A stretch of DNA of 64,000 nucleotides from Pseudomonas sp. R76. GTDB taxonomy: Bacteria > Pseudomonadota > Gammaproteobacteria > Pseudomonadales > Pseudomonadaceae. Under the pieces are notes generated by a model that was given only the letters and a program-made list of their open reading frames with translations, had not been told where the DNA came from and ran no database searches. Shown piece by piece: positions 36,169 to 44,253 of this stretch (position 1 is the stretch's first letter; each line of letters begins with the position of its first letter). The translations under genes were made by a program, and so were the position numbers. The stretch lies in NCBI RefSeq assembly GCF_009834565.1, contig NZ_CP019428.1, positions 3,286,001-3,350,000 of the forward strand, given 5' to 3'.

Positions 36169-37066
36169 ATTGAGCGTTTACATCGCCGGCCCCGAACAGG
36201 GCCGGCCGATCTGGCTGCTGCACGGTTTTCCTGAATGTTGGCACTCATGGCGTGCGCAAATACCGGTCTTGGCTGCTGCTGGGTATCGGGTGTTCGTGCC
36301 GGAAATGCGCGGCTACGGAGCGTCGAGTGCGCCCGCCGAGATCGCCGATTACGACCTGCTGACCTTGTGCGCCGATATCCAGCAAGCCATGGACCATTTC
36401 GGCCACGAACAGGTGGCGATGGTCGGGCATGACTGGGGCGCTGTCGTGGCTTGGCACCTTGCATTGCTGGAGCCTGCGCGTATTACGCGTTTGATCACGA
36501 TGTCCGTGCCGTTCGCCGGGCGTGCGCGGCGGCCAGTGATCGACATCATGCGCGAGCTGTACGCCGAGCGTTTCAACTACATCCTGTATTTCCAGGCACC
36601 TGGCGTCGCCGAGCAGGAGTTGAACGCCGATATTGAGCGCACGCTGCGGCTGTTCATGCAGGATCAGGATGTGTTCCTGCAGAAGAAACCGGCCACTGCG
36701 ACCTTGCTCGAGGGTGTCTCGGCGCCCGGTGCATTGCCGCACTGGTGTTCCCAGGCAGACTTGGATGTTTACGTGCAAACCTTCAGCGAGCACGGTTTTC
36801 GTGGCCCGCTGAACTGGTATCGCAATTTCGAACGTAATTGGCAGCGCACCGAATTCCTGGCGGGCCAGCAGGTGAGCCAACCCACGCTGTTCTTGATCGG
36901 CGACCGCGACCCGGTCGGCGTGTTTGAAGCACATACCCTCAAGCGCATGCCGGACTCAGTGCCCGACCTGCAACAGCAGGTATTGGCCAACTGCGGTCAC
37001 TGGATCCAGAACGAGCAAGCCCAGCGGGTCAACGCGCTGATGCTCGCGTTTCTAGAGAGAACGTAA
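36125..37066 (+). CDS. alpha/beta hydrolase, epoxide hydrolase-like
   Basis: 313 residues from ATG 36125, preceded by AAGGA; the longer frame from 36074 lies inside the AraC gene. The motif HGFPECWHSWRAQ forms the oxyanion region, GHDWGAVVAW gives the nucleophilic aspartate and NCGHWIQNEQ the catalytic histidine, as in soluble epoxide hydrolases and haloalkane dehalogenases. An aspartate nucleophile rules out an ordinary esterase. The substrate is unknown. Its 3' end overlaps the convergent histidine kinase gene by 38 bp. Confidence 0.9.
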   Translation: MSDIQHNRIQVNGIELSVYIAGPEQGRPIWLLHGFPECWHSWRAQIPVLAAAGYRVFVPEMRGYGASSAPAEIADYDLLTLCADIQQAMDHFGHEQVAMVGHDWGAVVAWHLALLEPARITRLITMSVPFAGRARRPVIDIMRELYAERFNYILYFQAPGVAEQELNADIERTLRLFMQDQDVFLQKKPATATLLEGVSAPGALPHWCSQADLDVYVQTFSEHGFRGPLNWYRNFERNWQRTEFLAGQQVSQPTLFLIGDRDPVGVFEAHTLKRMPDSVPDLQQQVLANCGHWIQNEQAQRVNALMLAFLERT

Positions 37067-38495
37067 ACGTCGCGCCATGCCCGGGGCGGTCCACCAACTG
37101 AATGCTGCGCCCGTGTAATTGCAGGATACGGTGCACGATGCGCAGGCCCAGGCCGCCATCGCGGCGTGCGCCGCCGATGGTGAAGACGCGCAGGAACAGG
37201 CCTTCACGCAGCTCGGCATCGATGCCCGGGCCGCTGTCGCTGACGGTGACGGCCACGCCATTGGTTTCTGGCGCCAGGATCACTTCGACTTCACCGTTTA
37301 CCGGCGTGTGACGCAGGGCGTTGTCGAGCAGGTTGGTCAGCACCCGTTCGATCAGGCCCAGGTCGGCCAGCACCGTCGGCACCTGTGGCGGCAACGTGGC
37401 GGTGAGGGTGATGTGGCGGGCTTCGGCGGTGAGTTCGAACTTCTGGAAGATGTCTTGCACCAGGTCCGGCAGTGAGAAACCTTCGATCACCGGTTGCACA
37501 AAACCATGTTCCAGCTGCACCAGTTCCAGCAGCGACTGGGCCAGCCCGCCGACTTTGCGGCTTTGGTCCAGGGCGATGCCCAGGTAGCGGCGGCGCTCCT
37601 CAGGGCTGAGGCTGGCATCCTTGAGTGACAGCGTTTCCAGGTAACCATGCAGCGACGCCAGCGGCGTGCGCAGGTCGTGGGAAATATTCGCGACCATTTC
37701 CCGGCGTTCCTGGTCCTGGTGGGTGAGGGCGCGCCATTGCTCGCCGAGGCGGTTTTCCATTTGCACAAAAGCATGGTCGAGCACGGCGATTTCATCGCTG
37801 CTGTCGAGTTCGGCGGCATTGATTTGCGCCGGTTTGGGCGCGCCGTTGATATCGAACTGGCCAACCTTGTCGGTGAGCTGGCGCAGCGGTCGGGTAATCC
37901 AGGCGAAGGCGATCAAGCCGGCCATCAGGCAAAGCAGGGCGACCAGGCCGATGGACCACAAGGCGATCTTGAGCGCCATGCCCGTTGCGTCTTTGGCGTC
38001 GTATACATCGTGAGCTTCGCCCAGCAGCACGACGTAGAGGAAGCCGGTTTGCTGGCCGTTGGCTTTGAGCGGCGCTGCGCTGAATACTTTGCGCCCATCG
38101 ACGCTGCGCGGGTCGTCGCCGAGGATCGGCAGCATCGCACCGCTGAGGAAGCGCCGAACGGGCGTGAGGTCGACGTGATCGCGCAGCAAATGCCCGCTGG
38201 GGGCGGCATTCCCGACCACGCGGCCGTCGATATCGAGCAAGTACACTTCGACGCTGGGGTTGACCAGCATCAACTGGCTGAAGAGGTTGCGCACGGCCTC
38301 GGGCTTGAGGCCATCGGCGTCCATCAGTTGGGTGTCGCGGGCGATATGCGCGGCCAGGTCGCGGGACAAGCCTTGCACCACTTCCAGCTCATGCATGCGG
38401 TTGGAACGCACCTGCAGCCAGGCCGACGTGCCGCTGCAGATCACCAGCAGCACGGCGAACACCACCGACAGGCGCTGGGTCAGGGTCAGTTTCAT
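37029..38495 (-). CDS. membrane sensor histidine kinase
   Basis: 488 residues from ATG 38495 (MKLTLTQRLS). Membrane helix 1 is about residues 9-27 and helix 2 about 174-200, with a periplasmic sensor of some 145 residues between them. HAMP follows (about 200-255), then HisKA with His273 (NISHDLRTPLASLHGY), and HATPase_c with NLLDNALRHTP, DSGPGID and GGLGLRIVHRI. Its start overlaps the response regulator stop (38492-38495), so the pair is one operon. It lies divergent from the msrB-dipZ-msrA genes, which suggests it senses oxidative or envelope stress; this is inference. Confidence 0.94.
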   Translation of the reverse strand: MKLTLTQRLSVVFAVLLVICSGTSAWLQVRSNRMHELEVVQGLSRDLAAHIARDTQLMDADGLKPEAVRNLFSQLMLVNPSVEVYLLDIDGRVVGNAAPSGHLLRDHVDLTPVRRFLSGAMLPILGDDPRSVDGRKVFSAAPLKANGQQTGFLYVVLLGEAHDVYDAKDATGMALKIALWSIGLVALLCLMAGLIAFAWITRPLRQLTDKVGQFDINGAPKPAQINAAELDSSDEIAVLDHAFVQMENRLGEQWRALTHQDQERREMVANISHDLRTPLASLHGYLETLSLKDASLSPEERRRYLGIALDQSRKVGGLAQSLLELVQLEHGFVQPVIEGFSLPDLVQDIFQKFELTAEARHITLTATLPPQVPTVLADLGLIERVLTNLLDNALRHTPVNGEVEVILAPETNGVAVTVSDSGPGIDAELREGLFLRVFTIGGARRDGGLGLRIVHRILQLHGRSIQLVDRPGHGATFTFSLETRASAR

Positions 38496-39202
38496 CGCGA
38501 AGTCTCGGCGAACTTGTAGCCCCGGCCCCACACCGTAAGGATCAGCACCGGGTTGGCCGGGTCAGCCTCGACCTTGGCGCGCAGGCGGTTGATATGCGTG
38601 TTGACGGTGTGTTCATAACCCTCGTGGCTGTAGCCCCACACGGCGTTGAGCAGGTCCATGCGCGAGAAGACTTTGCCGGGCTGGCGGGCGAAGAAATACA
38701 GCAGGTCGAACTCCCGTGGCGTGAGATCCAGGCGCTGGCCTTGCAGGGTGGCGTCGCGGGTCAGCGGGTTGATGAACAGCTGGCCGAGGTCGAGGCTGCC
38801 GGCGTCCATCTTCAGGTTGCGCGCCATGGCATCGACCCGGCGCAGCAGCGCCTTGACCCGCGCCACCAGCTCCGGCATCGAGAACGGTTTGGCCAGGTAG
38901 TCATCGGCGCCCAGTTCCAGGCCGAGGATGCGGTGCAGCTCACTGGAGCGCGCGCTGGTGATGATGATCGGCGTATAGCGCGTCATGGCGCGGGCACGGC
39001 GGCAGATTTCCAGACCATCAACGCCGGGCAGCATCAGGTCGAGGATCAGCGCGTCCCAGCCGCCTTGTTCGAGCAGGCGCAGGCCTTCGTTGCCATCGGC
39101 GCTGTGCACCACTTCAAACTGCTCATCGCGCAGGTGCAGGCAGATCAAGTCGGCAATGTGCGCATCGTCCTCGACCACCAGGACACGTTTGGGCTGTTCC
39201 AT
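38492..39202 (-). CDS. OmpR-family response regulator
   Basis: 236 residues. The receiver domain carries the acidic pair EDD (residues 11-13), phosphorylation site Asp55 (ILDLMLPG) and a lysine in LAKPFS. The winged-helix output domain (about 135-232) includes LTPREFDLLYFFARQPGKVF and HEGYEHTVNTHINRLRAKVE. It is translationally coupled to the downstream histidine kinase. The 283-bp gap to the divergent msrB gene holds both promoters and a REP pair. Confidence 0.95.
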   Translation of the reverse strand: MEQPKRVLVVEDDAHIADLICLHLRDEQFEVVHSADGNEGLRLLEQGGWDALILDLMLPGVDGLEICRRARAMTRYTPIIITSARSSELHRILGLELGADDYLAKPFSMPELVARVKALLRRVDAMARNLKMDAGSLDLGQLFINPLTRDATLQGQRLDLTPREFDLLYFFARQPGKVFSRMDLLNAVWGYSHEGYEHTVNTHINRLRAKVEADPANPVLILTVWGRGYKFAETSR

Positions 39203-39360
39203 TCAATAAACCTTCACTTGTAGTTCGCGCATTGTGCGGGTTTTGCAACCCTGTAGTTATCACGAATTGTTTAACTCTGCGTGAGGATTTCGCGACCGCC
39301 AAAGCCTCAGGATTATCCCAACACCGACGAACGCAATGCTTAAGGCAGCGATGATCAAAT

Positions 39361-39440
39361 GTGGGAGCGGGCTTGCCCGCGAAGGCGTCGGCCCAGCCTA
39401 TATCTATGTTGACCTATGTTGACTAACCCACCGCTCCCAC
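39361..39440. repeat. REP-type inverted repeat pair
   Basis: GTGGGAGCGGGCTTGCCCGCGAAGGC at the left and a shortened inverted arm (CCGCTCCCAC) at the right. Between them is a direct repeat CTATGTTGAC/CTATGTTGAC. It lies in the response regulator/msrB divergent gap, 45 bp before msrB. Confidence 0.75.
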
Positions 39441-39485
39441 AGGCCCCACGTCAGCCACAAATGCTCACAGGTTGAGGAAAACCAC

Positions 39486-39986
39486 ATGTACTCACGCCGA
39501 CAAATACTGCTAGCCACTGGCGGCCTGGGTCTCGCCGTCCTGGCCGGCGGCCTGCTCAAACAGCTCAACATGATGACCGAAGCCGAGGCCGCCGAAACCT
39601 TCGAGGTCAACCACACCGAGGCTCAATGGCGCAGCCTGCTCAGCGCCGAACAGTTCGAGGTGCTGCGCGAGGAGGGCACCGAACGCCCCTACACCAGCCC
39701 GCTCAACGATGAACACCGCACCGGCACCTTTGCCTGCGCCGGTTGTGCGCTGCCATTGTTCTCCTCGGCCACCAAGTTCGACAGCCACACCGGTTGGCCA
39801 AGCTTCTGGCAGCCGCTGGACAACGCCGTCGCCAGCCATGTCGACACTTCCTACGGCGTGGTGCGCAAGGAAATTCACTGCCGCCGTTGCGGCGGCCACC
39901 AAGGGCACGTGTTTGACGACGGCCCGGCACCTACCGGCCTGCGCTATTGCATGAATGGTGCGGCCATGACGTTCACGGCGGCTTAA
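39486..39986 (+). CDS. msrB: exported methionine-R-sulfoxide reductase B
   Basis: 166 residues. The N-terminus MYSRRQILLATGGLGLAVLA is a Tat-type signal (twin Arg4-Arg5) with a hydrophobic core, so the enzyme probably folds in the cytoplasm and acts in the periplasm. The MsrB domain carries the zinc cysteines Cys84, Cys87, Cys132 and Cys135 (CAGC and CRRC), GWPSFW, and the catalytic Cys155 (RYCMNG). It reduces the R-epimer of methionine sulfoxide. GAGGAAAA precedes the ATG. The dipZ gene follows after 35 bp and msrA is further down the same strand. Confidence 0.95.
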   Translation: MYSRRQILLATGGLGLAVLAGGLLKQLNMMTEAEAAETFEVNHTEAQWRSLLSAEQFEVLREEGTERPYTSPLNDEHRTGTFACAGCALPLFSSATKFDSHTGWPSFWQPLDNAVASHVDTSYGVVRKEIHCRRCGGHQGHVFDDGPAPTGLRYCMNGAAMTFTAA

Positions 39987-40021
39987 GCCGATGTCTTTTC
40001 ACACTAATAAGGGTCAATCCC

Positions 40022-41782
40022 ATGTGGCTTCTGGTTCTCGCATATCTGGGCGGCGTGCTGACAATTGTCAGCCCGTGCATCCTGCCTGTTCTGCCTTTTG
40101 TCTTCGCTCGCACCGGGCAGCCGTTTATGCGCAGTGGCTTGCCGCTGTTAGCGGGGATGGCGGTGACATTCGCCCTGGTGGCCTCACTGGCTGCGGTGGG
40201 CGGCGGCTGGGTGGTGCAAGTCAATCAATACGGGCGTTGGCTCGCGTTGCTGTGCGTTGCCCTGTTCGGCCTCACGCTGTTGTTGCCGCAACTCTCGGAG
40301 CGCCTGACGCGCCCGTTGGTAGCCGCCGGCAGTCGTTTGTCCGAAGCCGCTGGGGCCGATGCCAAACCGCGTCCGGGCGCTTCGTTCCTGATCGGCGTGG
40401 CCACCGGTTTGCTCTGGGCGCCGTGCGCCGGGCCGATTCTAGGGCTGGTGCTGACCGGCGCGGCGCTGCAGGGCGCGAGCATCGGGACGACCTTGCTGTT
40501 GCTGGCCTACGCCGCTGGTGCTGCGACGTCCCTGGCGTTGGCGCTGCTGGTCGGCGGTAAAGTTTTTGGCTTGATGAAAAAGTCCCTCGGTGCCGGTGAA
40601 TGGCTGCGCCGAGGCTTGGGCGCGCTGATGCTGGCCGGTGTGGCCGCCATCGCCCTGGGGCTGGACACCGGCGTGCTGTCGCGGGTGTCGACAGCCTCCA
40701 CCGGCGGCCTGGAACAAAGCCTGGTGGACACGCTGAGCGCCAAGCCTGAACAAAAAGGCGGGGCGATGATGGCGGGCGGGGCAATGATGGCCGCTGCCAA
40801 CCACAGCGACGCACTGCCGATCGAAGGCGCGTTACCGCCGCTGGAGGGTGCGGTGCAGTGGCTCAACAGCCCACCGCTGATGGCCGAAGGCTTGAAAGGC
40901 AAGGTTGTGCTTGTGGATTTCTGGACCTACTCCTGCATCAACTGCCTGCGCAGCTTGCCTTACGTCAAAGCCTGGGCCGAGAAATACCACGACCAGGGCC
41001 TGGTGGTGATTGGCGTGCACGCCCCGGAATTCGCGTTTGAGCGCGACGTGAGCAACGTCACCAAGGCAATGAAAGACCTGGGCATTACCTACCCGGTGGC
41101 CATCGACAACAACTACAAAATCTGGCGCGCGTTCAACAACCAGTACTGGCCGGCGCATTACTTTGCCGATGCCAAGGGCCAGATTCGCTATCACCACTTT
41201 GGCGAAGGCGATTACGCCGAGTCGGAGCGGGTGATTCAGCAACTGCTGCGTGAAGCCGGCGCCACCCATGTCGCCGGTGGCCTGATCGAGGCGGACGCCA
41301 AGGGCGTTGAGCAAGCGCCGGACATGAACGAAGTGCAATCGCCGGAAACCTACCTGGGCTTCCAGCGTGCGGAAAACTTCGTCACCACTGGCACCCTGGG
41401 CACGGACAACGTGGTGAATTACCCGGCAGCCGGCAACCTGGCGCTGAACAACTGGACCCTGGAAGGGCAGTGGAACGTCGGCGGCCAGCAAGCCAGCCTC
41501 GACCAGGCCGGCGGGCGCATCGTCTACCGCTTCCACGCCCGTGACCTGCACCTGGTGCTGGGCCCTGGCGCGGATGGCAAGCCGGTGCGTTTCAAGGTGA
41601 CGATTGACGGCCAGGCCCCCGGCGATGCCCACGGCACCGACGTGGCACCGGACGGCAGCGGCACCGTCACCGAGCAGCGCTTGTACCAATTGGTGCGCCA
41701 ACCCAGCGGCGTGAAAGACCGCACCTTCAGCATCGAATTCCTCGACTCGCACGTGTCGGCTTATGCCTTCACCTTCGGTTAA
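40022..41782 (+). CDS. DipZ-type protein: CcdA/DsbD membrane domain plus thioredoxin-like domain
   Basis: 586 residues. The N-terminal 245 residues hold about six membrane segments of the CcdA/DsbD type, with cysteines in IVSPCILPVLPF and WAPCAGPILG that carry electrons across the membrane. Residues about 285-420 form a TlpA/thioredoxin-like domain with Cys305-Ile-Asn-Cys308 (WTYSCINCLRSLP). The last 150 residues look like a beta-sandwich domain (NNWTLEGQWNVGGQQASL). The start ATG 40022 fits the first membrane helix. It probably delivers reducing power from cytoplasmic thioredoxin to the exported MsrB and MsrA encoded on both sides. Confidence 0.92.
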   Translation: MWLLVLAYLGGVLTIVSPCILPVLPFVFARTGQPFMRSGLPLLAGMAVTFALVASLAAVGGGWVVQVNQYGRWLALLCVALFGLTLLLPQLSERLTRPLVAAGSRLSEAAGADAKPRPGASFLIGVATGLLWAPCAGPILGLVLTGAALQGASIGTTLLLLAYAAGAATSLALALLVGGKVFGLMKKSLGAGEWLRRGLGALMLAGVAAIALGLDTGVLSRVSTASTGGLEQSLVDTLSAKPEQKGGAMMAGGAMMAAANHSDALPIEGALPPLEGAVQWLNSPPLMAEGLKGKVVLVDFWTYSCINCLRSLPYVKAWAEKYHDQGLVVIGVHAPEFAFERDVSNVTKAMKDLGITYPVAIDNNYKIWRAFNNQYWPAHYFADAKGQIRYHHFGEGDYAESERVIQQLLREAGATHVAGGLIEADAKGVEQAPDMNEVQSPETYLGFQRAENFVTTGTLGTDNVVNYPAAGNLALNNWTLEGQWNVGGQQASLDQAGGRIVYRFHARDLHLVLGPGADGKPVRFKVTIDGQAPGDAHGTDVAPDGSGTVTEQRLYQLVRQPSGVKDRTFSIEFLDSHVSAYAFTFG

Positions 41783-41814
41783 CCGACCTCTTAACCTGAA
41801 CAATCACAATTAAT

Positions 41815-41901
41815 GTGGGAGCTGGCTTGCCTGCGATGACGGCAAGTCGGCCAACTCATCTGGCACAGTCAAACCGCCATCGCAGGCAAGCCAGCTCCCA
41901 C
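41815..41901. repeat. REP-type inverted repeat pair
   Basis: GTGGGAGCTGGCTTGCCTGCGAT and its inverted copy ATCGCAGGCAAGCCAGCTCCCAC around a 41-bp spacer, in the gap between the dipZ-type gene and msrA. It ends 27 bp before the msrA start. Confidence 0.88.
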
Positions 41902-41928
41902 ACTTGACCGCGCACTGGAGTGAGTTTT

Positions 41929-42624
41929 ATGAAATTGCTCAAATTGCTACCCGCCCTGGCGTTCGCCGCCTTCGTCGGCCAAAGCTCTGCATTCTCTTTC
42001 GGCGCCTCCGACGACGCCGTCATGATCGCTCCACCCGCGCTGGACCTGCCCGCCGAGTCCGGCAACCTGCAAACCGCCGTCTTCGCCGGTGGCTGCTTCT
42101 GGGGCGTGCAAGGCGTGTTCCAGCATGTACAAGGCGTGAAAAATGCCGTGTCCGGCTATGACGGTGGCGCCGCCAACACGGCTCAGTATGAGTCGGTCAG
42201 CAACGGCGATACCGGCCACGCCGAGTCCGTATCGGTCACATACGACCCAACCAGGGTCAGCTACGGCAAGCTGTTGCAGATCTATTTTTCGGTGGCCCAC
42301 AACCCCACCGAACTCAACCGCCAAGGGCCGGACAGCGGCACCCAATATCGCTCGGAGATTTTCGCGCAGACCGCCGAACAACAAAAAGTTGCCCAGGCCT
42401 ATATCGCGCAACTCGACACCGCCAAAGCCTTCGATAAACCCATCGTGACCAAAGTAGAGATGGGCAAGACGTTTTACCCGGCCGAGTCCTATCACCAGGA
42501 CTTCCTCACCGAGAACCCGTCGTACCCGTACATCGTGATCAATGACCTGCCAAAGGTGGCGCAACTGAAAAAACTGTTCCCGGACCAATACCGCGCCGAG
42601 CCGGTTTTAGTCAAAAACCAATAA
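41929..42624 (+). CDS. msrA: exported methionine-S-sulfoxide reductase A
   Basis: 231 residues from ATG 41929, with GGAG eight bases upstream. A signal peptide covers about residues 1-22 (LPALAFAAFVGQSSAF). The MsrA motif GGCFWG gives catalytic Cys56; GYDGGAANTAQYESVSNGDTGHAE and YRSEIF are also conserved. No obvious resolving cysteines remain at the C-terminus, so reduction may depend on the neighbouring thioredoxin-like domain. It reduces the S-epimer of methionine sulfoxide in the periplasm, complementing MsrB. Confidence 0.94.
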   Translation: MKLLKLLPALAFAAFVGQSSAFSFGASDDAVMIAPPALDLPAESGNLQTAVFAGGCFWGVQGVFQHVQGVKNAVSGYDGGAANTAQYESVSNGDTGHAESVSVTYDPTRVSYGKLLQIYFSVAHNPTELNRQGPDSGTQYRSEIFAQTAEQQKVAQAYIAQLDTAKAFDKPIVTKVEMGKTFYPAESYHQDFLTENPSYPYIVINDLPKVAQLKKLFPDQYRAEPVLVKNQ

Positions 42625-42635
42625 CCCCACCCGCC

Positions 42636-42764
42636 ATAGGCGATAGAGCGATAGGCGATAGTTCCCACGCTCCGCGTGGGAATTCCTCCCTGGACGCTCC
42701 GCGTCCGCTGTTGAAGGCGTGACGCGGAGCGTCACAGGATGTATTCCCACGCAAAGCGTGGGAA
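42636..42764. repeat. cluster of four short perfect hairpins with direct repeat
   Basis: Direct repeat ATAGGCGATAG (42636 and 42651), then four 3-nt-loop hairpins: TTCCCACGC-TCC-GCGTGGGAA (42662), GGACGC-TCC-GCGTCC (42692), GTGACGC-GGA-GCGTCAC (42719) and TTCCCACGC-AAA-GCGTGGGAA (42744). This is a second extragenic palindrome family, distinct from the GTGGGAGC class. It fills the gap between the convergent msrA and NTF2-like genes and may end transcription from both. Confidence 0.8.
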
Positions 42765-42767
42765 CAA

Positions 42768-43196
42768 TCATCCCTTGGCTTTCGCCAGGTAAGGCGCCAA
42801 CCGCCGCCCCATCTCCTCGCCCAACGCCTGCAGCCCGCTCAACGGCCGCACCATCACTTCAAACTCAACGATCTGCCCCAACTCATTAAAGCGAATCAGG
42901 TCAATCCCCTTGAGCTGCTTGTCACCGACCCGCGCACTGAACTCCAACACCACACTGAGCCCGTCGCCCGTGGCCAGTTCGCGATGGTATTCAAAGTCTT
43001 CGAACACCTTGATCACCGTGTTGAGAATCATCGACACCACCGGCGCGCCAGGGTAGGGCGTGTGCGCCATGGGCGAGCGGAACACCGCGTCGGGTGCCAG
43101 CAATTCGGGCAGGGAAGACAGATCGCGCCCCGCCAGCATGTTGTGCCAGCGTTGCAGCGTCTGTGCGGCGGCGGGTGTGAGTGTCAGTTCGGACAT
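42768..43196 (-). CDS. NTF2/SnoaL-like domain protein
   Basis: A 142-residue single-domain protein. The pattern LQRWHNMLAGRDLSSLPELL, FRSPMAHTPYPG and a beta-sheet ending GIDLIRFNELGQIVEFEVMV is typical of the NTF2-like superfamily (SnoaL-type). Such proteins are ligand-binding or isomerase/hydrolase-like; no specific function is visible. It stands 104 bp after the broken alpha-E gene on the same strand, at a place where related loci often have a transglutaminase gene. Confidence 0.85.
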   Translation of the reverse strand: MSELTLTPAAAQTLQRWHNMLAGRDLSSLPELLAPDAVFRSPMAHTPYPGAPVVSMILNTVIKVFEDFEYHRELATGDGLSVVLEFSARVGDKQLKGIDLIRFNELGQIVEFEVMVRPLSGLQALGEEMGRRLAPYLAKAKG

Positions 43197-43300
43197 GCTC
43201 TGTACCTGTTCTTATAGTGGGAAGGCATTTCACCTGCCCAACATAAGAGCGGCACCCGAGCAGGGTCAATCACCCGAACTGACAGTTAAGTGGCTGCAAC

Positions 43301-44251
43301 TTACACCACTTCCAGATACGAACTATGAATCGCGCGTGCCAGTTCGCGCACGGTATCAATAAAGTCCGTGAGCCGGCTGTGCAGGCCGTCTTCGAGGATT
43401 TCATCAATCCCGGTATAACGCAGCCGCGCCTCGAATTCCGCCGCCAGGCGCTGCGCCGTGCGCCCATAACTGCCGGGCAAGTCCGCAAGGATGTGGCTCA
43501 ACTCCTCAATGCACGCATGCAGCGAACGCGGCACATCACTGCGCAACAGCAGCAATTCCGAGACCGAGCGGGCATTTAATGCATTCGGGTACAGCTCGGT
43601 GTACGCCTCGAATGAGGACAGCGCGCGGAGCAGGGCGCTCCACTGGTAATAACCACGTGCCGACAAGTCGCTGACTTCTTCCGACTCTTCGCCAAACATC
43701 TCGTAGCGCGCATCCAGCAGGCGCAAGGTGTTGTCCGCGCGCTCGACAAAGGTGCCCAGGCGGATAAACCGGTAGGCGTCATTGCGCATGATGGTGCCGG
43801 AGGTCGCCCCACGGAACAGGTGCGAACGCTGCTTGACCCAGTCACAAAAGTGGCTGATGCCGTGGCGCGCCAGGCCGCCGGCGGCGATGCTGCGCATTTC
43901 CAGCCAGGTAGCGTTGAGGTTTTCCCACATGTCGGCGGTGATCCGCCCGCGTACCGCGTGGGCATTGCCACGGGCGGCGCGCAGGCAGTTGTAGATGCTG
44001 GCCGGGTTTTCTTCGTCGAGCGCGAAGAAGTGCAGCATGCGCTCGGCGTCGAGTTGTTTGTGGCGTTCCAGGTAACTCTAGAGGGTGCCGCTGCTGAGCA
44101 ACGACATTGCCAGTTCATCCAGGCCATCGCTGCGCCCGGCCTGGGGCATCAACGACAGCGAATAACTGACTTCAAGCATGCGCGCCAGGTTCTCGGCACG
44201 CTCCAGGTAACGCGACATCCAGTACAGATCTGCGGCGGTTCTACTCAACAT
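43301..44251 (-). pseudogene. alpha-E domain protein interrupted by in-frame amber codon
   Basis: The frame from ATG 44251 (MLSRTAADLYWMSRYLERAE, typical alpha-E start) reads well for 57 codons, meets TAG (plus-strand CTA at 44078-44080) and continues in the same frame to TAA at 43301. Total 316 residues, the normal family length. The part after the stop (ERMLHFFALDEENPASIYNC, ATWLEMRSIAAGG) is fully conserved in character, so there is no frameshift or decay. Likely a single G-to-T change of a GAG codon, a sequencing error, or suppressed amber. Internal reinitiation at ATG 44038 would give 245 residues. It follows the ATP-grasp gene by 2 bp. Confidence 0.85.
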
Positions 44252-44253
44252 AC

